NCBI GenBank assembly: GCA_014377495.1
Contig: JACMPN010000262.1
Location: 1-10,550, forward strand
Reading direction: 5' to 3'
From: Candidatus Sericytochromatia bacterium
GTDB taxonomy: Bacteria > Cyanobacteriota > Sericytochromatia > JACMPN01
DNA: 10,550 nt
In this document: positions 1 through 6,197 of the stretch, piece by piece
Position numbering within the stretch: the stretch's first letter is position 1
Layout of the letters: each line of letters begins with the position of its first letter
The notes under the pieces: generated by a model
The model's input: only the letters and a program-made list of their open reading frames with translations
Database searches by the model: none
Told to the model about the DNA's origin: nothing
Translations under genes and position numbers: made by a program

Positions 1-18
1 CCGTCCAGGGGATCCCTC

Positions 19-1146
19 ATGGGCTGGCTGGTGATCGGGCTGATCGCCTGCCTCAGCCTGTTCGGAGCCCGGCCGGCGCAGGCCAACACGGTGGCGGATG
101 GGTCTGCGGCCCATACGGCTTCCGGGCGGGTCGCACCGATCGCCTCGATCACGGATGAGACGGTGCCGTTTCCGGCGAACGTGCCCAACCCATTGCCGGT
201 CGGCGTGGCCCTGCGCCTGAACGGGGTCTCCAGGATCGCCGAAAAATCCGGCACCTTCGACGGGGACTTCGATCTGCAACTGCGGTGGCGGGATCCGGGC
301 CTCGCTTTCGATGCCAAAGCCAACGGGACAGATCGGCAGGAGTATGGGGGCGACGAGGCCGCTGACAAGCTGGCGACGATCTGGACGCCGGCGGTGGTCG
401 TCGACAACCTCTCGGACAAGACCATACAGGGTGAGCCCGGGCTGTTCATCTTTTCGGACGGTTCGGTGGTCTATACCCAGCGTTACAAGACGACCTTCGA
501 TGCCTCGTTCAAGCTGGGGGCCTTCCCCTTTGACACGCAGGCTTTGCCGGTCCACCTGCTGTCATCACTTTACAGCGTCAACCAGATCAGTTTTGTCCAG
601 GAGCAACGGGACGTGAATGCGTCCGGGATCAAGGACGGGATCAAGTCCTCAGGCTGGAAGGTCAAGCGGTTGGATTTTCTCGGTTCCCGGCTGCGGGCCT
701 GGAATGGGGAATTCGTCCCCGAAATCGAAGCCCGCATCATCCTGAGCCGGGTGCCCTTTGCCCACGTGCTGGGGATCTTCACCCCGTTCGTGCTCATCCT
801 GCTCGTCCCGACCGTGTTCACGCTTTACACCAAAGAGGGCATCGGGCCCCGCCTGACGGCCTGGTCCGGGTCCATTTTCGCGCTGATCGCCCTGAACTTC
901 ACCCTGTCATCACGCTATCCGAACCTGGACAGTGAAAGCCTCGTGTCCCAGGTCCTGTCCACGGGATATGCCTATCAGCTGATCATGGTCACCCTGAATG
1001 TGACCCTGTTCAATCCGGCGATCGCCGAGCGTCTGGCCAACCGGTTCGTGATCCAGGAGATCCAGGCCTTCCTGCGCTGGGGGATGCCTGTGGGCCTGTT
1101 CGCATTTCTGCTCACCCGCACGATGCTGACGGCCTTGTCGTGGTAG
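19..1146 (+). CDS. Prokaryotic pentameric ligand-gated ion channel (Cys-loop receptor family)
   Basis: Predicted ligand-gated ion channel subunit of the inner membrane; family members form homopentamers that open when a small molecule binds the periplasmic domain. Seen: a signal peptide at residues 1-22 (cleavage after PAQA), a beta-rich extracellular domain to about residue 244 with family landmarks (LRWRDP, WTPAVVV, and FPFD at 169-172 at the place of the eukaryotic Cys loop), then four hydrophobic segments at about 246-270 (M1), 278-300 (M2), 311-333 (M3) and 354-372 (M4). The two loop cysteines are absent, as is usual in bacterial members. M2 is preceded by GPR, with no acidic residue beside it. 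The ATG at 19 has AGGGGA six bases upstream, so it is preferred although the frame is open to the window edge. The sensor gene follows 37 nt downstream and is probably co-transcribed. The ligand is unknown. Confidence 0.88.
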   Translation: MGWLVIGLIACLSLFGARPAQANTVADGSAAHTASGRVAPIASITDETVPFPANVPNPLPVGVALRLNGVSRIAEKSGTFDGDFDLQLRWRDPGLAFDAKANGTDRQEYGGDEAADKLATIWTPAVVVDNLSDKTIQGEPGLFIFSDGSVVYTQRYKTTFDASFKLGAFPFDTQALPVHLLSSLYSVNQISFVQEQRDVNASGIKDGIKSSGWKVKRLDFLGSRLRAWNGEFVPEIEARIILSRVPFAHVLGIFTPFVLILLVPTVFTLYTKEGIGPRLTAWSGSIFALIALNFTLSSRYPNLDSESLVSQVLSTGYAYQLIMVTLNVTLFNPAIAERLANRFVIQEIQAFLRWGMPVGLFAFLLTRTMLTALSW

Positions 1147-1170
1147 GTGCCCCTGTTGTGACTGAAAGTT

Positions 1171-1177
1171 GGAGGAG
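1171..1177 (+). promoter_or_regulatory. Ribosome binding site fixing a GTG start
   Basis: GGAGGAG lies six bases before the GTG at 1184. It favours that codon over the in-frame TTG at 1169, which overlaps this site and has no Shine-Dalgarno of its own. Confidence 0.7.
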
Positions 1178-1183
1178 ACGGTT

Positions 1184-2314
1184 GTGAAAATCCGCTACAA
1201 GGCGCCGCTGATCGTCATTTCGATTGCCTTGGCAACGGCGAGCGTGTCGGCCTATGTCTCCTATCGGGCCAATGTCCGGATGATCGATGCCGCCAAAGCC
1301 CAGGAGCTGCGCACGGTAGCGACCGTGATCGGCAACAGCATCGCTTCGCAGTCGTCCAAATCGGCCGCCCGGGCGTCCCTGGTCGTCAACCTGCCGTCCA
1401 TCCAGGAGGCGTTCCGGCGCCAGAGTCGGGAAGATCTGACAAAGCGTCTGGTACCGGCGTTTCTGGCCCAGAAGGAACAGTACGGCGTTCGGGAAGGCCA
1501 ATTCCACTTGGCGCCGGCGACATCCTTTCTGCGGCTGTTCGACCTGCAGGCGGGACACGGTGAGGACCTGAGCGGTTTCCGCGAGATGGTCGTCGCCACC
1601 AACGCCAAGCAGCAGCTACAGCAGGGTGTGGAGATCGGCCGTCAGGGTCTGAGCATCCGTGGTGTCGCTCCGATCAGCGACGCCCGTGGGCCCATCGGCA
1701 GCTTTGAAGTCGGTCTGAGTTTCGTCACGGTGCTCCAGGACGTCAAAAAAACCACCGGGTTCGAAGCGGCCGTCTTCGTTGATGATGCCCTGATGGCCAG
1801 GGTGGCCAAGATGGTGCCCAGACCCGACGTCGAGCGGATCATCAATGGGTATCAGGCCGTCGAGGCCACGAACTGGCAGGTGATCCGGCCCTTGGCGACG
1901 CCGGATCTGTTGACGGCCACCAAAGAGGTGGTTACCAAGCTGCCCTCGGTCAGCGGCAACGACTTCGGTGTGGTGGCGGTACCCGTCCTGGACTACAAAG
2001 GAACGCCGATCGGCTCCGTCGTGGCGACCCGCAGTTTCGAGGACTATCAGACCCAGGCCCAGTGGGCCCTCGTCATGGCCCTGTCCGTGGCGTTTCTGCA
2101 GGCCGTCCTCCTGACCGGCGCCATGCTGATCGTGATCAACGCCATGGTCATCGCGCCGATGGCGACGATCAGCGACAAAATAGCCCTCATGGCCAAGCGT
2201 GCCCCCGCCCCCAAACTGGCGGGCATCGCCGGGACCAAAGACGAACTCGGCACGATCGCCTGGAACCTGGAGACCCTGGAAGAGGCGATCAAAAAGACCC
2301 CGACGGGCGTTTAG
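1184..2314 (+). CDS. Membrane-anchored double-Cache (dCache_3-like) sensor with terminal HAMP, no output domain
   Basis: Predicted inner-membrane sensor with a large periplasmic ligand-binding domain. Seen (376 aa from the GTG): TM1 at about residues 7-29, a periplasmic region to about 293, TM2 at about 294-319, then a HAMP-like segment with the DELG signature at 353-356, ending soon after. The periplasmic part carries the run QFHLAPATSFLRL and the later SFEVGLSF, which I recognise from the double Cache type 3 domain of bacterial chemoreceptors and sensor kinases. In those proteins HAMP is followed by a methyl-accepting, kinase or cyclase domain; here the protein simply stops. Loss of a longer C-terminus is possible, but the downstream neighbour starts 21 nt away on the opposite strand and leaves no room for one. 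It sits 37 nt after the channel gene, so the two may work together. Function beyond ligand sensing is inferred. Confidence 0.82.
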   Translation: MKIRYKAPLIVISIALATASVSAYVSYRANVRMIDAAKAQELRTVATVIGNSIASQSSKSAARASLVVNLPSIQEAFRRQSREDLTKRLVPAFLAQKEQYGVREGQFHLAPATSFLRLFDLQAGHGEDLSGFREMVVATNAKQQLQQGVEIGRQGLSIRGVAPISDARGPIGSFEVGLSFVTVLQDVKKTTGFEAAVFVDDALMARVAKMVPRPDVERIINGYQAVEATNWQVIRPLATPDLLTATKEVVTKLPSVSGNDFGVVAVPVLDYKGTPIGSVVATRSFEDYQTQAQWALVMALSVAFLQAVLLTGAMLIVINAMVIAPMATISDKIALMAKRAPAPKLAGIAGTKDELGTIAWNLETLEEAIKKTPTGV

Positions 2315-2335
2315 GGCGTAATCGGCATCGGTGGC

Positions 2336-3706
2336 TCAGCGTAGCTCCTGCTGGGTGAGGGTTTTCGCCCAGATCGGCTGACCCAGCGGGTCGCAGATGG
2401 TGATTGTCAGGGCCCGGGCCCCGGCCGGACCGGCGATGCCGAGCAGCCCGAAGTTCCGCCTGGGGACGAAGGTATCGGCCACCATGCGGATCCGTGTCGA
2501 GGGCCGGAGGGCGACGCTCGGCCGGGACGTCAGCGGCGAGCAGGTCAGCTCGTAAAGCGGATATCGGCTTGCCCGTGGCTGCTGCAGCAGGACGCTATGA
2601 TGCCGGTCGCCACTCAGCAGGACCACCCCCGGGATGTTCGCTGCAGCCAGCCAGGCCAGGAAGCGGTCCCGTTCCCGGGGAAAATGGTGCCACCCTTCGT
2701 GGTCTCCCTGATCGTTGAGCATCTGGCTGCCGTTGCAGACCAGCTTGAACGTGGCTGTGGAACGGGTCAGTTCCCCCTGGAGCCAGGCCAGTTGTGCAGG
2801 GCCGAGCATCTGTTTTGTCGGCTGATCCGGCGAGGCGTCGGCATCCCGATAGGTGCGGTCGTCGAGCAGGAAGATGTCCGTGTCGTACAGGTGTACGACG
2901 GAAAAGATGCCGGGCACCTGTTTTGTCCCGTAGGCGGGATTGGCCCAATAGCGCTCGAAGAGGTCCGTGCTGGCTTTGCGTCCCCAATAGTGCCGGTCGG
3001 AATTGTCCCAGCCCATGTCGTGGTCATCCCACAGTGCCACATGGTGGGTGCCCCGCAGCAGGGCCTGCAGCGGCGCCTGGGACCGGTGCAGCCAGTAGCG
3101 GCGGGAGACGCCGCCCGGGATCCCGACATCCTGGGGCCGGATATAGAGGTTGTCGCCCAGCCAGACCATCAGGTCCGGACCCTTGGCGGCAATCGTGTCG
3201 AAAATGCCGTAGGTGTCGCCGTAGGGACCGTTGAACAACCCTTGAAAGAGCCAGGATTCGAACGGCAGGGGATCAGGCAGGTAGGCACAGGAGCCGATCG
3301 CCACGGTCACGTCTGGTGGTGCGGCAGTCGCCGCCTGCAGCGTCCGGAATGAGCCGACGGCATCCCGGCTGGTGGGACGGCCATCGAGCAGGATCCGGTA
3401 GTCGTAGGTCAGACCGGGGGCGAGGCCATGGACATGCACCTGGCCGGCAAACGAGCCGGCGGCATCCAGGCTGATCGGACGGCTCCTGTGCCGGGAGGCG
3501 GGTGTGTCGTGCGGCCAATATTCGAGACTGGCCTGGGCTTCGTCATCGGCCTGTACCCACACGACTGCCGACAGGACCATCGGATAGCCCGGCATGGGTC
3601 CGGCCCGCAGGTTGGTCGCCAAAGCAGGGCGTGTCAGCCCCGGCATCAGTAAACAGGCGAGGGCTATGCCGATTGCAGGCATATATAACGAACGGAGACG
3701 GCGCAT
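2336..3706 (-). CDS. Secreted PhoD-like alkaline phosphatase / metallophosphatase
   Basis: Predicted exported phosphomonoesterase or phosphodiesterase of the PhoD family, which uses a bimetal centre. Seen (456 aa from the ATG at 3706): a signal peptide ending in RPALA, an N-terminal beta-sandwich ending near GSFRTL, and a metallophosphatase core with GSCAY, GDNLY (G184-D185), WDDHD (226-230), NGSQ and SGDRHH (G366-D367-R368-H369-H370), then YELTCSPL. All the expected metal-ligand motifs are present. An ATG 12 codons upstream (3742) is possible, but the one at 3706 has GAAGG eight bases before it and starts a better signal peptide (MRRLRS followed by a hydrophobic core). The two arginines hint at, but do not meet, a full Tat motif. 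It converges with the sensor gene, separated by 21 nt with no obvious terminator hairpin. Substrate unknown. Confidence 0.9.
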   Translation of the reverse strand: MRRLRSLYMPAIGIALACLLMPGLTRPALATNLRAGPMPGYPMVLSAVVWVQADDEAQASLEYWPHDTPASRHRSRPISLDAAGSFAGQVHVHGLAPGLTYDYRILLDGRPTSRDAVGSFRTLQAATAAPPDVTVAIGSCAYLPDPLPFESWLFQGLFNGPYGDTYGIFDTIAAKGPDLMVWLGDNLYIRPQDVGIPGGVSRRYWLHRSQAPLQALLRGTHHVALWDDHDMGWDNSDRHYWGRKASTDLFERYWANPAYGTKQVPGIFSVVHLYDTDIFLLDDRTYRDADASPDQPTKQMLGPAQLAWLQGELTRSTATFKLVCNGSQMLNDQGDHEGWHHFPRERDRFLAWLAAANIPGVVLLSGDRHHSVLLQQPRASRYPLYELTCSPLTSRPSVALRPSTRIRMVADTFVPRRNFGLLGIAGPAGARALTITICDPLGQPIWAKTLTQQELR

Positions 3707-3790
3707 GCGGGCAACCTTCGACAGGGATCTATCAGGGTACATTTCAGGGTCGACGCTTGATCAGACACTTTGGCTGCCTGGGCAACGCAA

Positions 3791-3820
3791 GAGCCGCCCC
3801 CACAAACGCAGGAGCGGCTC
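3791..3820 (-). terminator. Probable hairpin terminator after the lysine-rich secreted protein gene
   Basis: GAGCCGC and GCGGCTC form a 7-bp perfect stem. On the minus-strand transcript it extends to 10 bp through a G-U pair and two more G-C pairs, with a 10-nt loop; on the plus strand the same position is a C-A mismatch, so the structure favours minus-strand RNA. It begins about 53 nt after the stop at 3873. The following run (TTGCGTT) is only weakly U-rich. Confidence 0.55.
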
Positions 3821-3872
3821 GGTCTAGTGATTGAGAGGTTCGACCACCTGCTTTGGCAGGCAGACCTGATGA

Positions 3873-4451
3873 CTACTGGACGTTGATCGTGACGGGGCTG
3901 CCAGCCAGCATGATCCGTTCGACGTCGGCGCCTTTGCGCTTGCCGTCGGTCGAGATCAGCTTGAAGACGATATTGGCGTTATGGGTGCCGGCGGGCAGGT
4001 TGGCAAAGGCCTTGGCGAGGTTCTTGTTTTTGCCGTCGAACGTGAACCACTGCCATTTTTCCCATTTCTTGTCCAGCTTCTTGGAGACGATGACCTGGGG
4101 CTTACCGGCGCCGGTCAGATAGGCAGTCAGCACCAACTTTGTCCGCTGTTTCTTGAAGGTGCCGGCCACTTCTTTGAGGTTGGTCGGGAAAAAGGCCCGA
4201 CCCCACCAATTTTGAGCGACCTGCCCCTTCGGGAAGGTCAGGCTGGCGGCCTGAATGTCAAAGGTTTTGGCGGGCTTGACGGTGGTGAACGCGACTTGGC
4301 CGATCTGGCCGCCCTGGAACGTCGGATCCTTGCTCAGTTTTGCCGAAGAGCCGACGTATTGCTTGGCAGGCTTGGCTTCCGCTGCACCGGCGCCGATCAC
4401 GGCCCCAAATGACAAAGAGGCAAGGAGCGCCAAGGTTGCGATGAGTTTCAT
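3873..4451 (-). CDS. Lysine-rich secreted protein, function unknown
   Basis: I do not recognise a family. Seen: 192 aa, a clear Sec signal peptide (MKLIATLALLASLSFG and onward) with likely cleavage after AEA at residue 26, leaving about 166 residues with no membrane segment, so it is probably periplasmic or extracellular. The mature part has 23 Lys and 4 Arg against 6 Asp and 3 Glu by hand count, so it is strongly basic. It contains a Trp-rich stretch (KKWEKWQWFTFDG) and otherwise alternates in a way that suggests a beta fold. The C-terminus (PAGTHNANIVFKL) resembles a beta-sandwich edge, as in carbohydrate-binding-like modules; that is inference only. The ATG at 4451 is preferred over an upstream TTG at 4466. 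It lies 94 nt downstream of the acidic-tail protein gene in the same direction, possibly in one operon. Confidence 0.8.
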   Translation of the reverse strand: MKLIATLALLASLSFGAVIGAGAAEAKPAKQYVGSSAKLSKDPTFQGGQIGQVAFTTVKPAKTFDIQAASLTFPKGQVAQNWWGRAFFPTNLKEVAGTFKKQRTKLVLTAYLTGAGKPQVIVSKKLDKKWEKWQWFTFDGKNKNLAKAFANLPAGTHNANIVFKLISTDGKRKGADVERIMLAGSPVTINVQ

Positions 4452-4458
4452 GGAGTTT

Positions 4459-4464
4459 CCCCTC
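4459..4464 (-). promoter_or_regulatory. Ribosome binding site for the lysine-rich secreted protein
   Basis: GAGGGG on the minus strand, seven bases before the ATG at 4451. It overlaps the first codons of the longer TTG-started reading frame, which argues against that longer version. Confidence 0.65.
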
Positions 4465-4545
4465 AACTGGACCGGTTAATAATCAGAAGATGCACTGGCT
4501 CTGCAGGAAAGGCCGCCGTGTGAGACGGTCCACCCCTGCGATCGG

Positions 4546-4872
4546 CTATCCCTCGTCGTCGCTCTCTTCTTCCTCTTCGCCATCCTCGTCGTCCTCGACC
4601 TCTTCATCGCCCTCTTCGTCGTCGCTGTCATCGGCATCGGCAATATAGAACGTGTCGGCAAGACCGCTCTGCACACCGACCGTGGGCACGGCGATGGCCG
4701 GGGCGGGGACGAGGAGTCCGCCGGCCGCGATGCTGACCGTGCCGGACAGAGGCATGGGGGCAGGCTTGGTCTCAGCCATGACCGGCCCGGCGAAAGCCAG
4801 ACCGAAACTGGTTGCCATCACGATGGCGAGAGCCCGTCCGGCGGCGGCTGGAAGACGGCGTTGGTTACGCAT
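4546..4872 (-). CDS. Small secreted protein with a highly acidic C-terminal tail
   Basis: Unrecognised family. Seen: 108 aa, a signal peptide with a basic N-region (MRNQRRLP), a hydrophobic core and an AXA-type site ending GPVMA at residue 33. The mature part is about 75 aa: a Pro/Ala/Val/Gly-rich segment (residues 34 to about 70) with almost no charge, then a tail in which 23 of the last 30 residues are Asp or Glu, built from short D/E runs broken by single Gly, Ser or Val. The tail is encoded by repetitive GAC/GAG/GAA codons, so its length may vary between strains. Such tails commonly bind calcium or basic partners; no EF-hand loop is visible. The open frame extends upstream to 4947, but the ATG at 4872 begins the signal peptide and has a good Shine-Dalgarno. 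The next gene downstream encodes a strongly basic secreted protein. Confidence 0.72.
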   Translation of the reverse strand: MRNQRRLPAAAGRALAIVMATSFGLAFAGPVMAETKPAPMPLSGTVSIAAGGLLVPAPAIAVPTVGVQSGLADTFYIADADDSDDEEGDEEVEDDEDGEEEEESDDEG

Positions 4873-4876
4873 GGGA

Positions 4877-4883
4877 TCCTCTC
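4877..4883 (-). promoter_or_regulatory. Ribosome binding site for the acidic-tail protein
   Basis: GAGAGGA on the minus strand ends four bases before the ATG at 4872. It supports that start over in-frame upstream ATGs, which would also place coding sequence across the promoter and palindrome at 4902-4948. Confidence 0.65.
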
Positions 4884-4901
4884 TTTTCGGTTGTGGAACT
4901 G

Positions 4902-4915
4902 ACATGAATTCATGT
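4902..4915. promoter_or_regulatory. Perfect 14-bp palindrome at the predicted transcription start (candidate operator)
   Basis: ACATGAATTCATGT reads the same on both strands. It lies between the candidate -10 box (4922-4927) and the Shine-Dalgarno of the acidic-tail gene, so a bound dimeric regulator would cover the first transcribed bases. No regulator can be named. Confidence 0.45.
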
Positions 4916-4948
4916 GTTCGCATTATAGCGATATAACAAACGAACACA
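4913..4948 (-). promoter_or_regulatory. Candidate promoter with TATAAT flanked by an inverted repeat
   Basis: On the minus strand TATAAT (4922-4927) matches the sigma70 -10 consensus exactly and would start transcription near 4915, about 43 bases before the acidic-tail start codon. No good -35 hexamer stands at 16-18 bases, so an activator may be needed. Perfect 8-bp arms, TGTGTTCG at 4913-4920 and CGAACACA at 4941-4948, flank the -10 with a 20-base spacer. This is one of the few AT-rich stretches in the window. Confidence 0.5.
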
Positions 4949-5249
4949 CGGCCGCAAAAGGGTATTCTTTACGAAGAAGGACATTCAGTTGCCGGATAGT
5001 CATTTTCGCAGCGGGGTCGTGGCCGCCATGTGGCAATTAAAGCCAGTGGCGGAGACGGTTATACAGCGCGGAGCGACCGCAAAAGGCCTGCAGGCCACCA
5101 TTACGCTCTCGCATGCAGCTGTAACGTAACGTTGACGGCTTAAAACGTACCAAAGCCATGTGGGTCCCAGGCCCGACTACCGATTCAGAGGGCGAAATGC
5201 CAATCGGGTCAGGGCGCCGTGTTTAAGCACTGGGTAAACCTAAACCGCT
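4949..5249. other. Gene-poor interval with short inverted repeats
   Basis: No convincing gene. Seen: a perfect 12-bp palindrome GGCCTGCAGGCC (5085-5096), and an inverted repeat CCGATT (5180-5185) with AATCGG (5202-5207) that encloses a small GGC/GCC inner stem and could mark the end of the DUF5069 transcript, though no T-run follows. A short plus-strand frame (about 4989-5130, ending GTAACGTAA) gives an unrecognised peptide of about 46 residues and no clear ribosome binding site was assigned. Confidence 0.5.
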
Positions 5250-5726
5250 TCAGAGACCAAGGATGGGGTGTCCTTCTTCCAGGGCGATCATCTTGGCGAA
5301 GGAGTCGATCCGCCCGAAGGGCAGGTTCGGATGCAGGGTCTGAAACTTCGCCCGATGCTTGCGGCGGAAGACCTTAAGGGCCACCCGGTGCAGCAGGCTC
5401 GCCGGGGGGTTCTGCTGGCGCAGGGCGTAGGCCTGCTTGTCAGCGGCCGTGCGTGACGTCTGTTTGGCGACATACTCGGTGATCGTCTCGTCGCTGGCGC
5501 CATCTTTGATGATCGTGCCGATCGCTTGCGCATCGATCCCGAAGAAATCAAGGAACTGCTTGTCACCCGGGCAGGGATAAGCAGAATAGTCGCCCATGGT
5601 GCCGGCATAAAACGCCCGGGCCTTATCGATCATCCGGGGCAGCCAGACGAATCCATTGAGGGTGGCGAAAGGGCTGCGGGGAACGTCTTTGGTCAAATCA
5701 AGTGTCATAGGGGGAGTGTAAGACAT
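5250..5726 (-). CDS. DUF5069 domain-containing protein
   Basis: Small cytosolic protein of the DUF5069 family, whose biochemical role is unknown. Seen: 158 aa, no signal peptide or membrane segment. The N-terminal half carries the features I associate with this family: LDLTKDVPRSP, then WLPRMIDKARAFYAGT, YPCPGD, FLDFFGID and GASDETITEYV. The C-terminal part is basic in the middle (KVFRRKHRAKF) and ends in IDSFAKMIALEEGHPILG. Either the ATG at 5726 or an in-frame ATG six codons later (5708), immediately before LDLTKD, could be the start; neither has a strong Shine-Dalgarno. It stands alone, with gene-free DNA of about 375 bp downstream and about 470 bp upstream, and is probably transcribed from the AT-rich region at 5803-5835. 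Confidence 0.85.
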   Translation of the reverse strand: MSYTPPMTLDLTKDVPRSPFATLNGFVWLPRMIDKARAFYAGTMGDYSAYPCPGDKQFLDFFGIDAQAIGTIIKDGASDETITEYVAKQTSRTAADKQAYALRQQNPPASLLHRVALKVFRRKHRAKFQTLHPNLPFGRIDSFAKMIALEEGHPILGL

Positions 5727-6197
5727 CGGGCGGTGATCATCAAACGCCCGCCCGCACTGACGGCAGACCCATCGCAGCGTGATGACGGAGACTCCAGCGC
5801 AGATTTAATGAATTTTTCGTTACAAAAATAAGCTTCCCTTCGCCAAGTGAGCCGCCTGTCAAACCGAAGAACGCCAGAGCGCCTGCCGAATGGCAAGGGG
5901 GATGGATGGGCGATTTTTTGAATGCTTTAGCCGGTCACAAGGAACTGTTGGGCGGCGACGTGGTCACGCTGTCCAACCCGGACGGGTCCAAGACACGCGC
6001 CGACAGTTGCAAGAACCTTGCCGGCCAGGCGGTCCTCCAACCCCGTCCACAATCAGCACGCAACGACTTTGAACGGCCCCGCTGGATCCGGCGGGATCGT
6101 TTCATTTGTGCCACCCTTCGGTCGGATGAGCCGCCACTTGCACAGACGCTCATTGCGGGAAGCTCCCCTGCTCGCGCAGTGAGGCGAAGGTCAGGCC
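5727..6197. other. Intergenic region with AT-rich island
   Basis: About 470 bases between two minus-strand genes. An AT-rich island at about 5803-5835 contains ATTTTT (5812-5817) and AAAAAT (5824-5829) as an inverted repeat, in strong contrast to the GC-rich surroundings, and is the likeliest promoter zone for the DUF5069 gene. A TTGACA lies further upstream on the minus strand, but no good -10 sits at the right spacing. Around 6079-6094, CCGC and GCGG flank GGATCC in a near-perfect palindrome. A possible gene remnant at 5906-6037 is listed separately. Confidence 0.45.
5906..6037 (+). pseudogene. Possible remnant of a nucleoredoxin/thioredoxin-like gene start
   Basis: A plus-strand frame opens with ATG at 5906 behind AAGGGGG. 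The first residues (MGDFLNALAGHKELLGG, later CKNLAGQAVL) weakly resemble the N-terminus of nucleoredoxin-like proteins, where the next residues would be a YFSAxWCPPC active site. No such motif follows in any of the three plus frames. The frame then turns arginine/proline-rich and runs antisense into the acetyltransferase gene, so if the likeness is real only the first 44 codons or so survive. This could equally be chance. Confidence 0.2.

Noticed and set aside
1112..1608. Two minus-strand frames (1112-1558 and 1261-1608)
   Set aside because: They are shadows of the Cache sensor gene, whose plus-strand product has clear domain signatures.
2597..3352. A 251-codon plus-strand frame
   Set aside because: It lies fully antisense to the PhoD-like phosphatase, which has all its catalytic motifs on the other strand.
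5234..5246. Telomere-like GGTTTAGGTTTA on the minus strand
   Set aside because: Only two units are present, next to a gene end in bacterial-type sequence; taken as chance.
5890..6072. Plus-strand frame starting at 5890
   Set aside because: It overlaps the 5906 frame in another phase, is Arg/Ser/Gln-rich and has no recognisable content; the ribosome site fits 5906 better.
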